DNA from: Victivallis lenta
GTDB lineage: Bacteria; Verrucomicrobiota; Lentisphaeria; Victivallales; Victivallaceae
DNA length: 64,000 nucleotides
Assembly (NCBI RefSeq): GCF_009695545.1
Contig: NZ_VUNS01000021.1
Location: 30,112 to 94,111, forward strand
Direction of reading: 5' to 3'
In this document: positions 41,539 to 50,700 of the stretch, piece by piece
How the letters are laid out: every line of letters starts with the position of its first letter
How positions within the stretch are numbered: the first letter of the stretch is position 1
The notes under the pieces: generated by a model
The model's database searches: none
Told to the model about the DNA's origin: nothing
What the model saw: the letters and a program-made list of their open reading frames with translations, nothing else
Program-made: the position numbers and the translations under genes

Positions 41539-44445
41539 ATGAAAAGAAAGATATGGTTTATCGCGCTGCTTGCCGGGATCTGTATCGGCGCCGCCGCGGC
41601 GCCGGAGTTCGGGAATCCGAAATGCTGGAAGGAGAATTCCTCCGGCAGAATGACCATCACCCGCGGAGCGGAGGGGGCTGTCTGCTTCGACGTGAAGTTC
41701 CGGCCGGGAACCGATTTCTGGGCCTATCCGGAGTTTTCGCTGCCGGAAGGAATTCCGGCCGATGCGAATTATCTCGTCTTCGAGGTGAAAATGGTTCAGG
41801 CGGAGCCGGAAGCAGGCTATCGGCACGCCTTCGTGATGTTCGGTTACAAGGGAGGAGTTGTCGCCTGGACGCCCGCGCCGTGGTGGCAGCTGCAGGTGAT
41901 CGACCTCTCCCTGCATAAAATCGACCGTCCGGCCGCAAAAGCGCTGCGCATCGGTGCGAATCCGAACAGCCCGGCGCTGCGCTTTCTGGTGCGCAATATC
42001 AGGTTTCTCGAAGAAATGCCGGAGAATGATGCGATGCAGGCCGCCGGCCTGATCGGGTCGAAGGCCCCCGCCATGCTTTTCGTCAACGGTGCCGTGCCGG
42101 AACTTCGGGTCCGGGAGCATTTTCCGGGGCTTTCGTATGAGGTGTTCAACCATCGCGGTTTCCGCATGGCGCGGGGAGACGTCGCGCCGGACGGCCGCAT
42201 CCGGCTTCCGTGCCTGCCGTGCGGTTATTACCGGATTGCCCTGGACGCGCCGGGGAAACGAATTCAGGGAACCGGCTCCTTTGCCGTGATTCCCGACCCG
42301 GCGAAACGCCGGACATCCCCGGATTCTCCGTTCTGCATGGATGCTGCGCTCAATGTCGTCGAAACTGTCCGGACCGCCGGAGGTCCGGGAGGCCGGGAGG
42401 AGGGAGTGCGCCGCTTTGTCGGGCTGGCCGGGCTGGCCGGGCTGAATTTCGTCCGTGAACGCATCCATCAGGACCGTGCGGAGCCGCGCCCCGGCGTCTA
42501 TGACTGGGAATTTTACGGACTGGCGCCCCGGATGCTGGCCGGAGCCGGAATCGGCTGTACCGCCGTCTGGCACGATCTTGCGCCGTGGGCGCGGGTTCCG
42601 GGCCGCAAGTACGGGCGCGACCTGGCGGCGGTCTACCGGTTTGCGAAGAAGCTTGCGGAGACATTCCGGGGGCAGGTCTCCGCCTGGGAGTTCTGGAACG
42701 AACCCGACACCGGTTACTGGGACGGGACGACGTGGGAGTTCGCCGCCGCGGCTAAGGCGGCTTTTCTCGGTTTCAAGGCCGGCGACCCCGGAATTCCCGT
42801 CGTCAACGGCGGATTCGCCGTCAATTCGCTGGCGGTCAATGCGTTTCCCGATGATATCCTTCGGAATGACCTGGCGGAATATTTCGACATCTTCAATATC
42901 CACATCTACGATCAGCTGAAGGATTATCCCGCCATTGTCGCCGATTGGCGGAGGCTTCTCGCACAGCACGGCGCAGCCGATATGCAACTGTGGGTTACCG
43001 AAAACGGCACTTATGCGGAGGGCAGCGCTGCGGAAGCGCTTCCCGGCAGCTCCAACCGCGTCCAGTCGCCGGAGCAGGAGATGGTCTGGGCGGAATTCGT
43101 GCCGAAGTCGCAGATTCTGCTCCGGAGCCTCGGCGCGGCCCGCACCTTCACCTTCGTCCTGCCGCCGATGAATGAGAAGCACGGCCGGAAGGAGTGGGGC
43201 ATGATACGGCGCGACGGATCGGCCAGGCCCGCTTTTGCCGCATTCGCCACGCTGACCGATCAGCTGGCGGCGGCGCAGTTTCTCGGAGAACCCGACCTCG
43301 GATCCGGCATCCGTGCATTTCTTTTTCGGCAGCCGGACGGTTCGCAGACGCTTGCGTTCTGGAGCGAGTCCGAGCTGGATCGCACCGCCCCGGACCCGGT
43401 GGGCGGCATCCGGCCGGTGCATGAATTCCGGAGAACGTTCGCAATTCCGGCATCGCGCTCCGCCGTACTGACCGATCTTTTCGGCATGTCGGAAACCGTC
43501 TCGCCGGAAGACGGCCGGCTTTCGCTGACCGCGACCCGCTTTCCGGCTTATCTGTCAGGGGGGAGCGATATTCCGGTCAGGACGCCGCCGGTCGGAACCG
43601 GCGCAGTCGGGGCTCGGATGAGCGGGCTCGACAAAAGCGTTGTTCTGAGCGTAGTTCCCTCCGAAGAGTTCACCGTCGGAGTCAGGAAAAATCTCCTGCT
43701 GCTGTCCGCCGGGGCGAAGGAGCGCAAGGTAAAGCTGCGGGTTGCGAACTTCAGCGAAGAGAACAAGCGCGGTGTCGTGGCCGTCGAAGGCGCCGTTCCG
43801 TCCGGACTTCCCGGAGCGATCGAACTGGCCCCCTTTGAGGAGAAGGAGTTTGAGCTGCGTTTACCCGCCGGGCTGCCGGCCGGTCGTCACGAGCTTGTTT
43901 TCGGCGGTCTTTTCAACGGCCGCCGCATCAGCCGGCTTGTGCTTCCGGTCGTCGTATCGGCTCCCGTCGCCGAAACGCCGCTGCTGCCCGGTTCCGGCGA
44001 TCCGGTCCGATGGCGTAAGAACAGCTCCGGCGCGATGACGATTGCGTGGGACGAACGGGAGAAGGCCGTCCGGTTCGACGTTGAATTCCCGCCGGACACC
44101 GATCGCTGGGTCTATCCGGAATTTATGCTGCCCGACGGCTTTCCGGAGGGAACGCTCGGATTTTCATTCGAAATCAGAACCGCACAGGCGGCTGCGGAGA
44201 AACCGGACATCAATCTGGTCATGCTTGTGGAGGGCGAGGGAGAGGCCGGAAAAAGCCACCACGTCTATTATACCCCTTCCTGTGGCGAATGGCGGGAGAA
44301 TTTTATTGAGCTCGCATCATTTTCGCCCGGCAAGATCCGGCAGTTCCGCATCGGCATGAATCCGCGCCGGGGAAAGGTCACATTCTTTCTCCGCAACATT
44401 CGGCTTCACCTCGCCGGGAAAGGCGGGGCGTGCAATAAAAAATAA
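41539..44445 (+). CDS. Secreted GH-A-like glycosidase with duplicated end modules
   Basis: 968 residues with signal peptide (MKRKIWFIALLAGICIGAAA). A beta-sandwich module of ~125 residues occurs twice: once directly after the signal peptide (from WKENSSGRMTI to FLVRNIRF) and again at the C-terminus (from WRKNSSGAMTI to FFLRNIRL). Between them lies a beta/alpha barrel with acid/base Glu in AWEFWNEPDTGYWDG (~residue 388) and nucleophile Glu in WVTENGTYA (~487), as in clan GH-A (GH39- or GH5-like), plus further beta domains. The duplicated modules probably bind carbohydrate. GGAGGAGG precedes ATG 41539. Operon with the pseudopilin. Confidence 0.8.
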   Translation: MKRKIWFIALLAGICIGAAAAPEFGNPKCWKENSSGRMTITRGAEGAVCFDVKFRPGTDFWAYPEFSLPEGIPADANYLVFEVKMVQAEPEAGYRHAFVMFGYKGGVVAWTPAPWWQLQVIDLSLHKIDRPAAKALRIGANPNSPALRFLVRNIRFLEEMPENDAMQAAGLIGSKAPAMLFVNGAVPELRVREHFPGLSYEVFNHRGFRMARGDVAPDGRIRLPCLPCGYYRIALDAPGKRIQGTGSFAVIPDPAKRRTSPDSPFCMDAALNVVETVRTAGGPGGREEGVRRFVGLAGLAGLNFVRERIHQDRAEPRPGVYDWEFYGLAPRMLAGAGIGCTAVWHDLAPWARVPGRKYGRDLAAVYRFAKKLAETFRGQVSAWEFWNEPDTGYWDGTTWEFAAAAKAAFLGFKAGDPGIPVVNGGFAVNSLAVNAFPDDILRNDLAEYFDIFNIHIYDQLKDYPAIVADWRRLLAQHGAADMQLWVTENGTYAEGSAAEALPGSSNRVQSPEQEMVWAEFVPKSQILLRSLGAARTFTFVLPPMNEKHGRKEWGMIRRDGSARPAFAAFATLTDQLAAAQFLGEPDLGSGIRAFLFRQPDGSQTLAFWSESELDRTAPDPVGGIRPVHEFRRTFAIPASRSAVLTDLFGMSETVSPEDGRLSLTATRFPAYLSGGSDIPVRTPPVGTGAVGARMSGLDKSVVLSVVPSEEFTVGVRKNLLLLSAGAKERKVKLRVANFSEENKRGVVAVEGAVPSGLPGAIELAPFEEKEFELRLPAGLPAGRHELVFGGLFNGRRISRLVLPVVVSAPVAETPLLPGSGDPVRWRKNSSGAMTIAWDEREKAVRFDVEFPPDTDRWVYPEFMLPDGFPEGTLGFSFEIRTAQAAAEKPDINLVMLVEGEGEAGKSHHVYYTPSCGEWRENFIELASFSPGKIRQFRIGMNPRRGKVTFFLRNIRLHLAGKGGACNKK

Positions 44446-44476
44446 TGGCTTATCAACGAATCAATCGGGAGAATCT

Positions 44477-45466
44477 ATGAAACAGTTGTCATGGCTGTCC
44501 GGGAAGCGCGGTCTGATGGTGCATTACCTGCCGGAATTTCCGGGGAATGAGCAGGTCGATTCGTTCGACCTGGCCGGTTTTCTGGACGACTTCGACCGGA
44601 GCGCCTCCGACTACCTGATCTTCACGCTCGGGCAGAACAGGGGCTTTTACTGTGCTCCCAATGAGGTCATCGACCGATATGCCGGCCCGGGCCGCTGTTC
44701 CCGGCGCGACCTGTTCGGGGAGATCGCCGCTGCGCTGGCGAAACGCGGAAAACGGATGATCGCCTATCTGCCCTGCGAAATCCGCGGCAACACGGCACTG
44801 CATGTCGGGTTCGGCTGGAACTCTGCGGATGGTACCGACCAGCGTCGTTTTCAGGAGCGCTGGAGCGAAGCGATCCGGTATTGGAGCCTCCGGTACGGGG
44901 AGTTGATTTCCGGGTGGTGGTTCGACGGCTGTTACGACTGGAACTGTTTTCATCACGATCTGCTGGATTACCCGCTTTACCGGCAGGCGGTGCAGGCGGG
45001 TAATCCCGGCGCGCTGCTGACCTTCAATGACGGCTGTTACTGCATCGGGCATACCCGGCCGTTCCGGGACGGTTTCGATTATTTCGCGGGCGAGGCGGTT
45101 CTGCTCGACCCGGCTACCGGGCGCCCGTTTCTCGGCCCTTTCACGAATGCGCCGGTCTGCCCCGAAGAGGAGTGCGTCGATGCCGGGACCGGAGTGACGC
45201 CGCATCTGCTGGTTTCGACGGATGCGTTCTGGGGACATCTGAATTCCGCCGCCGCCGTGCTGGGAGACGGGCCGTCGCTGTTCCGGGATCCGGCGCTGCT
45301 GCGGCCGGGGGAGATGGAGCTGCCGCTCTATTCGCGGGAAACCCTGTCGCGCACGCAGGCGCTCTATTGCGGCAGCGGCGGCGCGGTCACCTTCAATGCG
45401 GGAATTTTCCCCGGAGGCCGGCTCGGACCGCGCACGGTGGAGCTCCTTTCCGGGCTGGGACGGTGA
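44477..45466 (+). CDS. Alpha-L-fucosidase-like barrel protein
   Basis: 329 residues, no signal peptide. MVHYLPEF, DYLIFTLGQNRGFYCAPN and ISGWWFDGCYDW resemble the beta/alpha barrel of GH29 alpha-L-fucosidases, where the Asp of the WFDG motif (~residue 150 here) is the nucleophile. The C-terminal beta domain of true fucosidases is missing. It may be a cytoplasmic or non-catalytic relative. It starts 31 bases after the large glycosidase and is probably in the same operon. Confidence 0.55.
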   Translation: MKQLSWLSGKRGLMVHYLPEFPGNEQVDSFDLAGFLDDFDRSASDYLIFTLGQNRGFYCAPNEVIDRYAGPGRCSRRDLFGEIAAALAKRGKRMIAYLPCEIRGNTALHVGFGWNSADGTDQRRFQERWSEAIRYWSLRYGELISGWWFDGCYDWNCFHHDLLDYPLYRQAVQAGNPGALLTFNDGCYCIGHTRPFRDGFDYFAGEAVLLDPATGRPFLGPFTNAPVCPEEECVDAGTGVTPHLLVSTDAFWGHLNSAAAVLGDGPSLFRDPALLRPGEMELPLYSRETLSRTQALYCGSGGAVTFNAGIFPGGRLGPRTVELLSGLGR

Positions 45467-45469
45467 CGG

Positions 45470-45685
45470 GTTGCAGCTTCAGCTCCATGGCGAGCAGCCC
45501 CGGGCTTTCGGCGCCGAAGCCGAGTTTCCGGCAGACCGGCGCCCCCTGGTCCGCTGCGCCGAGCTCCAGATTGGAGAGGCCGAGCGTCTTTACATCGGCG
45601 ATCATGAGTGCACCTCCGTGGCCAGTCCGCGCCGCCGGAATTCGGGGCGGGTGTAGACGTTCATGACCAGCCCCGTCCAATATAC
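45470..45685 (-). pseudogene. Frameshifted C-terminal remnant of a GNAT acetyltransferase
   Basis: On the minus strand, VYWTGLVMNVYTRPEFRRRG followed by LATEVH is a clear GNAT motif A with the acetyl-CoA pyrophosphate loop RRRGLA. The frame then hits a stop, and after a one-base shift continues as MIADVKTLGLSNLEL and CRKLGFGAESPG, the usual GNAT C-terminal part. No N-terminal half is found upstream, where a LacI gene ends. It is therefore a decayed fragment squeezed between two converging genes. Confidence 0.6.
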
Positions 45686-45741
45686 CGCTGGAGAAGCGGG
45701 AATGCAAATACCGTTCCTGCCATACGCGTGGATGAATCGGT

Positions 45742-46791
45742 CTATGCCGATTCGCGCGGGATGAAACGGGTCCGGACCGGCGGCTGCTCCGGCAGCTCCC
45801 CGTCCCGAAGCCCGGCGAGCAGGAGTCTGACCAGCTCGTCCGCCAGCAGCTCGATATTGAGGCTGATGCTGCTGAGCTCGGGATCGCAGGCGAAGCAGAG
45901 CGGCCTGATGTTTTCATAGCCGACGACCGCCACGTCGCCCGGAACCCGGACCTGCTGCTTTTTCAGGTATTTGATCAGCGGCGCGGCCCAGAAGTCGTTG
46001 TGGGCGATGATCGCGTCCGCTTTGCGGTTCACGACGAGCTCCTCGTAGATCCGGGCGGAACGCGGGATGCGGTACTCCTCGGTCGCGTAACTCAGGCCGA
46101 ACTCGTCCGCATTCCAGCAGGACTCCCGCTGGAATTTGACGCCGACATCGGCGAGCCCTTCCTTGAAGCCTTCCAGCCGGCCGCGGGCCGGGCCGTTGTC
46201 CAGGTCGTTAACCGCAAGGAAGATGCGTTTCCGTCCGGCGGCATGCAGATGGCGGACCGCCTCGCGGACGCCGCGGCCGTAGTCGATGGGGACGAAATTG
46301 TGCTTCATGCGCACCGGCAGCCGGTTCAGGAAGATGACGTTCCGGTAGCGGTTGATCTGCCGGGCCAGCGTGACCGGGGCGTTCTGCTCATAACCGCAGA
46401 ACAGATGATCGAGCACGATGGTTCCGGCGAAGTCGAAGCCCATGAAGGCGCGCAGCACGCTCGGCGCATCCTCGGCATGCGGATTGATCCGGGAGAGCAG
46501 CACCAGGTATCCGTTCCGGCTCAGCCGTTCTTCGAGGTGTTCGATCATGCGCTGGACCTGATAACCGCTGTCTTTGGAGACCACGATGTTCACGAAGCGG
46601 CTTTTCCCGGAACGGAGCTGCAGGGCCAGCGGATTGACTTTGTAGCCGTATCGTTCCACAATGGCAAGAATTCTCTCCCGCGTCTCCCTGTGAATCGGTT
46701 TCTGAGAGTTGTTGACGACGAGAGATACCATGCTGCGGGATACGCCTGCGAGCTCCGCGATCATTTTCTGCGTGACTTTTGTCTGTTCCAT
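45742..46791 (-). CDS. LacI-family transcriptional regulator
   Basis: 349 residues, full length. HTH: KMIAELAGVSRSMVSLVVNN (residues ~7-26); hinge: YGYKVNPLALQLRSGKS; effector domain with INPHAEDAP, VPIDYGRGVREAVRHL, DAIIAHNDFWAAPLIKYL and DVAVVGYEN. It should sense a sugar released by nearby glycosidases. GGAGG precedes ATG 46791; an upstream in-frame start at 46884 would lie on the promoter. It is divergent from a small plus-strand unit and convergent with the fucosidase-like operon. Confidence 0.93.
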   Translation of the reverse strand: MEQTKVTQKMIAELAGVSRSMVSLVVNNSQKPIHRETRERILAIVERYGYKVNPLALQLRSGKSRFVNIVVSKDSGYQVQRMIEHLEERLSRNGYLVLLSRINPHAEDAPSVLRAFMGFDFAGTIVLDHLFCGYEQNAPVTLARQINRYRNVIFLNRLPVRMKHNFVPIDYGRGVREAVRHLHAAGRKRIFLAVNDLDNGPARGRLEGFKEGLADVGVKFQRESCWNADEFGLSYATEEYRIPRSARIYEELVVNRKADAIIAHNDFWAAPLIKYLKKQQVRVPGDVAVVGYENIRPLCFACDPELSSISLNIELLADELVRLLLAGLRDGELPEQPPVRTRFIPRESA

Positions 46792-46847
46792 CGAGCCTCC
46801 GGATAGCCGGCTGTTATGCCGTTCTGATTGATTGTGCTGCGTATAAT

Positions 46848-46876
46848 AGTATAATATGGAAAAATGTTTTTTCAAT
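46848..46876 (-). promoter_or_regulatory. lacI promoter
   Basis: On the minus strand TTGAAA (46876-46871), a 17-base spacer and TATACT (46853-46848), 57 bases upstream of the LacI start. Confidence 0.65.
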
Positions 46877-47032
46877 CGTGCCATCCTTGTTTTATTTAAA
46901 AAAATATATTTAACATGCTCAAAATATAATTTTAATGCCTGAAATCAAATATCGGTATTTATTTATTCATCTTTTTATTCAATCGTGTTTCGAGTAAAAT
47001 CGAATTTTTTTTGAAGAAATGGATTTTTCAGG
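46877..47032. other. AT-rich intergenic stretch
   Basis: About 155 bases, far richer in A and T than the surroundings, with runs such as aaaaaaatatatttaa. No gene is seen. It separates the lacI promoter from a divergent promoter and may hold operator or UP-element sequence. Confidence 0.5.
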
Positions 47033-47060
47033 TTGATAAATAGGAATAATAACTTATAAT
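47033..47060 (+). promoter_or_regulatory. Strong promoter of a small plus-strand unit
   Basis: TTGATA (47033-47038), a 16-base spacer and TATAAT (47055-47060), directed to the right. It is divergent from the lacI promoter. Confidence 0.65.
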
Positions 47061-47086
47061 GTTTATTGACGGAGGCGGTAACTCGA

Positions 47087-47320
47087 ATGAATCGGGAGGG
47101 CGCCGGCTGGTGCCGGTGCGGTTTTCGAGAGTTCGCTTCACGCCGAAGTCAGTTCCGGAACGCGGCCGGCCGCGCTCCCCGTCGACAGGAGTGCGGAGGG
47201 CCGGAAAGGTTGGAATTCGGCGGCGGCATGCCCGATACGAATTGCGCAAAGCATATAGAACAACAAACCGGGGAGGTTGAGCTCAAAAATAAAATTGGAC
47301 TGCGGGAAGCCGTGGTCTGA
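47087..47320 (+). CDS. Possible small protein (77 residues), unrecognised
   Basis: An open frame that starts 26 bases after the TATAAT box, with GGAGG 11 bases upstream of ATG, and stops 18 bases before a terminator-like hairpin. The product is rich in Arg and Gly with five scattered Cys residues, and ends EVELKNKIGLREAVV. It matches nothing I know. The promoter-ORF-hairpin layout supports a real transcript, which might instead be a regulatory RNA or the remnant of a lost operon. Confidence 0.35.
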   Translation: MNREGAGWCRCGFREFASRRSQFRNAAGRAPRRQECGGPERLEFGGGMPDTNCAKHIEQQTGEVELKNKIGLREAVV

Positions 47321-47338
47321 CAAACAAAACCCCAACAC

Positions 47339-47380
47339 GAAGGCTCTGCGGACCGCATGGAACGCAGGGCCTTCCCTTTA
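47339..47380 (+). terminator. Terminator-like hairpin of the small unit
   Basis: A 12-bp stem with one wobble (47339-47350 with 47363-47374) followed by CCTTTA. It would give a transcript of about 310 bases from the promoter at 47033. Confidence 0.5.
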
Positions 47381-47438
47381 TCCGGAGAAAAACGGATTTG
47401 ACGAGGCGGAGAAACGGAAGTATGGCAGGAGGAGTGAA

Positions 47439-47747
47439 ATGCAGAATCAGAAAAGATTCAAACCCGTTGACGGCGAATAATATCCGGCGCGGGGCTCCGC
47501 CTGTGTCCCGGAGCCGGAGAAACCGTCCGCCGGAAGACTGCCCGTTTTCGGCGCGCACCATGCCGGGACCGCGCCGGAGAGTGGTTTTCGCCGCAATCCG
47601 GCCGGAACTCCGGAGGAGGACCGCCCGGAGACCCTGAAACGCATCGAAGCCGCCCGGCGGAAGTACGACAACGCGGCTGGGCGGCGGTTCGGAGGGGGCG
47701 GCGCGCCCCCTCCCGGGTTTCCGGGCATTTGCCGGAGAGCTATTTGA
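47439..47747 (+). pseudogene. Decayed open frame, possible pseudopilin-start remnant
   Basis: AGGAGG precedes ATG 47439. The first codons read MQNQKRFKPVDGE and then a TAA; the same frame continues for ~88 codons with ordinary codon use (for example TPEEDRPETLKRIEAARRKY) up to a TGA at 47745. The start resembles the basic leader of the pseudopilins (short, R/K/N-rich, ending in F) but the hydrophobic helix is absent. It is probably a remnant left by deletion. It overlaps the tail of the convergent glycosidase gene. Confidence 0.25.
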
Positions 47748-50700
47748 GAACAAGGAGCTGGAAGAGCGTGTCGGATTTCTCCGGCGCGATGCCGAGCCCC
47801 CAGTTCAGGAATCCGGCCCGTCCGGTGCCGGGATCGCTGTTGACGATCAGCGAGGAGCCGATGACTGAGCCCGGTTTGAGCTCGAGCCCGAGCTCCTTTC
47901 CGTTCAGGCGGATTTCGTAGAGATACCAGCCGTCGCCGACCGCGCGGAAGTCGAGCTTCGACCCGGCGAGTTTCCCCGCCGGCGTGCCGATATGGGCGTA
48001 GAGGGTCTGCCCTTCGCCGCATTTGGCGGCGGTGATCTCATGGTACTGCCGGCGGCCGAGCGGAAGCTTGTCCGCCTTCCGCTGCTGGACCGTCAGCTGG
48101 ACGGAGTCGCCGCGCCACGATTCGAAGGCGCTGTTCGCATTCACATGCCGCTCGTCCCTGACCAGCACCTGAAGGACGAGCTCCCGCGGCGTATAGAAGC
48201 CGCGAAGCCGCGCCTCGATGTCGGGGACCGTCTTGTCGCCCTCCCACGGAGTCCAGTTCGCGGGGCCGCTGAAGTCGTTCCAGTTTCCGAGCGCCTCGAG
48301 TTCGGCCGGCGTCGCCGGGCTCCTTGTTCCGTCCGGCATCGCTTCGAGAACGAGCTCCTGCTGCCGGAAGGGAGCGAATGAGAAGGCGATCGGGGTGGCG
48401 TTGCCGTTGCGGTCGCCGACGCGGAGCGTCTGGAAATCCGCCTTTTTCGGGTTCGGCGCGAGTGATGCACGGAATGCGGTTTCGGCCGTTCCTCCGGCCG
48501 GGACGGTGACGGCTGCGGGCTGCGTCAGCAGTTCGGCGCCCGGCGGCAGTTCGATTTCCGGCGCGAATTCGAGCGGCGTTTTGCCGAAATTGTTGATGCG
48601 GAGCTTCAGTTCGAGGTCGCCGGATTCCGGCATATAAAAGCCGCGGTTGGTGACGATGAGCTTCGAGAGGTCCGTCAGGGGCTGGAGGACGAGCGGCTTT
48701 GCGGCGCGCGGCCGCGGCCGGTAGGATTTCGCAAGCCGGCAGAGTTCCATCGCCCGGGTGCCGGGGTCGATGAAGTTCTGTTTCGCGGCTTTGTCGAGAT
48801 AGACGTAGGTGATGCCGTCGGTGTTCGGCACTCTGCCGTTCCTGAATTCGACCGGGCGGCCGTCGATGCCGGTTGCGCGCAGCACGCCGAGACCGGACGG
48901 CAGCGACACGGAGGACTTGCGGTTCTTCCGCGTTCCGTTGTAGAGCACGGCGACGAGATCGTCTTTCCCCTCGAACACCCGGGAGCGGAGCGCGTCGCTC
49001 CCCTTGAGGTCGCCGACGTAATCGCGGTGCGAAAGGACGCGCACGAGGTGCAGGTAGGCGGCCATTCCGCGCATCGGCGTGCGGTTCGCATCCATCTGAC
49101 CGAAATTGTTCGCATTCTCCCGGCGGAACTTGTATTCGAAGGCGAAATAGCGTTCGAGGCCGAGCGCCCGCAGTTCGGCCGCCTTGCCGGTGATTTCGGC
49201 CGCGCTGTACAGATCCGGTTCGGCGGGGCCGCGGCTGGTGCCGGTCCACGGGCGCGGTTTGCCGCATTCGGTGATCCAGTACGGGATTCCGGCGCGCGGA
49301 GTTCCGCTGTCGAGTTCGGCCTGGCGCAGCGCGGCGACCTGCGGCTCCATATCCGGCACTTCGGCGTAGGAGTGATAGCTGATGACGTCGGAGTCGTCGA
49401 GCAGCCCGTTGTCGATATAGGTGCGGTAGAAGTTCGTGCCGGGGCGGGTCGAGGCGAAGACTCCGCCGACGACCAGCGCGTCGATGCCGTTGTCGGCGAA
49501 GCTGCGCGATACGGCCTTCGTGAAGGCCGTGACGTATTCGGCCGGAAAGTCATTGCCGAAGCTGATGTCGGGCTCGTTCCAGACCTCGAGCGCCTTCAAC
49601 GCGCCCCAGTGCCTGACGATCGCGCTCCAGCTTTCTCCGGCGGCGAGCAGGTTGACCGGGTAGAGGTTCCGGCGCGGGTCCGCGTCGCGGAAGCGGGTCG
49701 GGGATTCGCTGTTCCACGGCGGTGCGGCGTGAAAGGTGTCGAGCGCCTTGATGCCCTCTTCCTCCGCGATCCGGCGGTAGAGCCCGAAGCGGCCGCCGAA
49801 ATCGAATTTGCCGCGCTCCTTTTCGATACCCGGCCAGTGGAGCCGGTCGCGGTTCCAGCAGATGCCGTTCTTCTTCAGAATCCGCATGAAGTCGCGGATG
49901 CCCTTTTCGTCGTCGGGCGGCGGCCCCCAGCTCAGGGAACTGTCCTGCGCGAAGTATTCGTCGATTTCGGCCGGCGGCGGATCGTCGACCGCGAGGCCGA
50001 GGCGGATTCCGAGCTCCGGGTAACAGAGCTCGAAAAAGCCGCGTCCGGGCGGGGGAGGGGCCGAGAGCGTACGGCCGGCTGCGTCATAGACTGCGGTTCC
50101 GGCGGCGACTTCGCCGCCGTCATAACCGCGATAGCTGTAACGGAGCTGCTCCGGCTTCGGCGGTTCCGGAAAGCGGGCCTGGAGCTGGACGGGGGAGGTG
50201 TCGCCGGTACGGCGGAACAGGGCGGCGGGATCGGCGGCCTCCCAGACCGGGAGCCCTGCGGCGGGGTCGTCGGCTTCGACCGAGAGATTCCGGAATTCGG
50301 TTTCGCCCTTTTTCTCCGGCCCGTAGAATTTGCCGCAGACGACCAGCTGGATCCCGGCGAGCGGCCCGTGGAAAACACCGTCGTTTTCGCCGCTCCAGTG
50401 GTGCTCGGAACCGGCGACGTCGAACGCGAACTTCTGCGTTTCGCCCGGATTCCCGGAGGCTTTGAACAGATGGTTGTGGAACTGCCCGCCCGCATCGATG
50501 AAACGGACCGCGAAGTTCCGGTTCGCTCCGCGCATTTCGAAACTCAGGCGCTTTGCATTGACCGGGGCCTTGAAGCGGTATTCGGCCGCCGCGTAGTCGC
50601 CGTGTCTGCTGTTGTCGACCTTGAGCAGCAGCCGTTTGCCGTCCGCATCGAGCGAAGCGTCGGCGCCGGGGGCGAATTCGAGCCCGCGGTTCAGTTTCCA

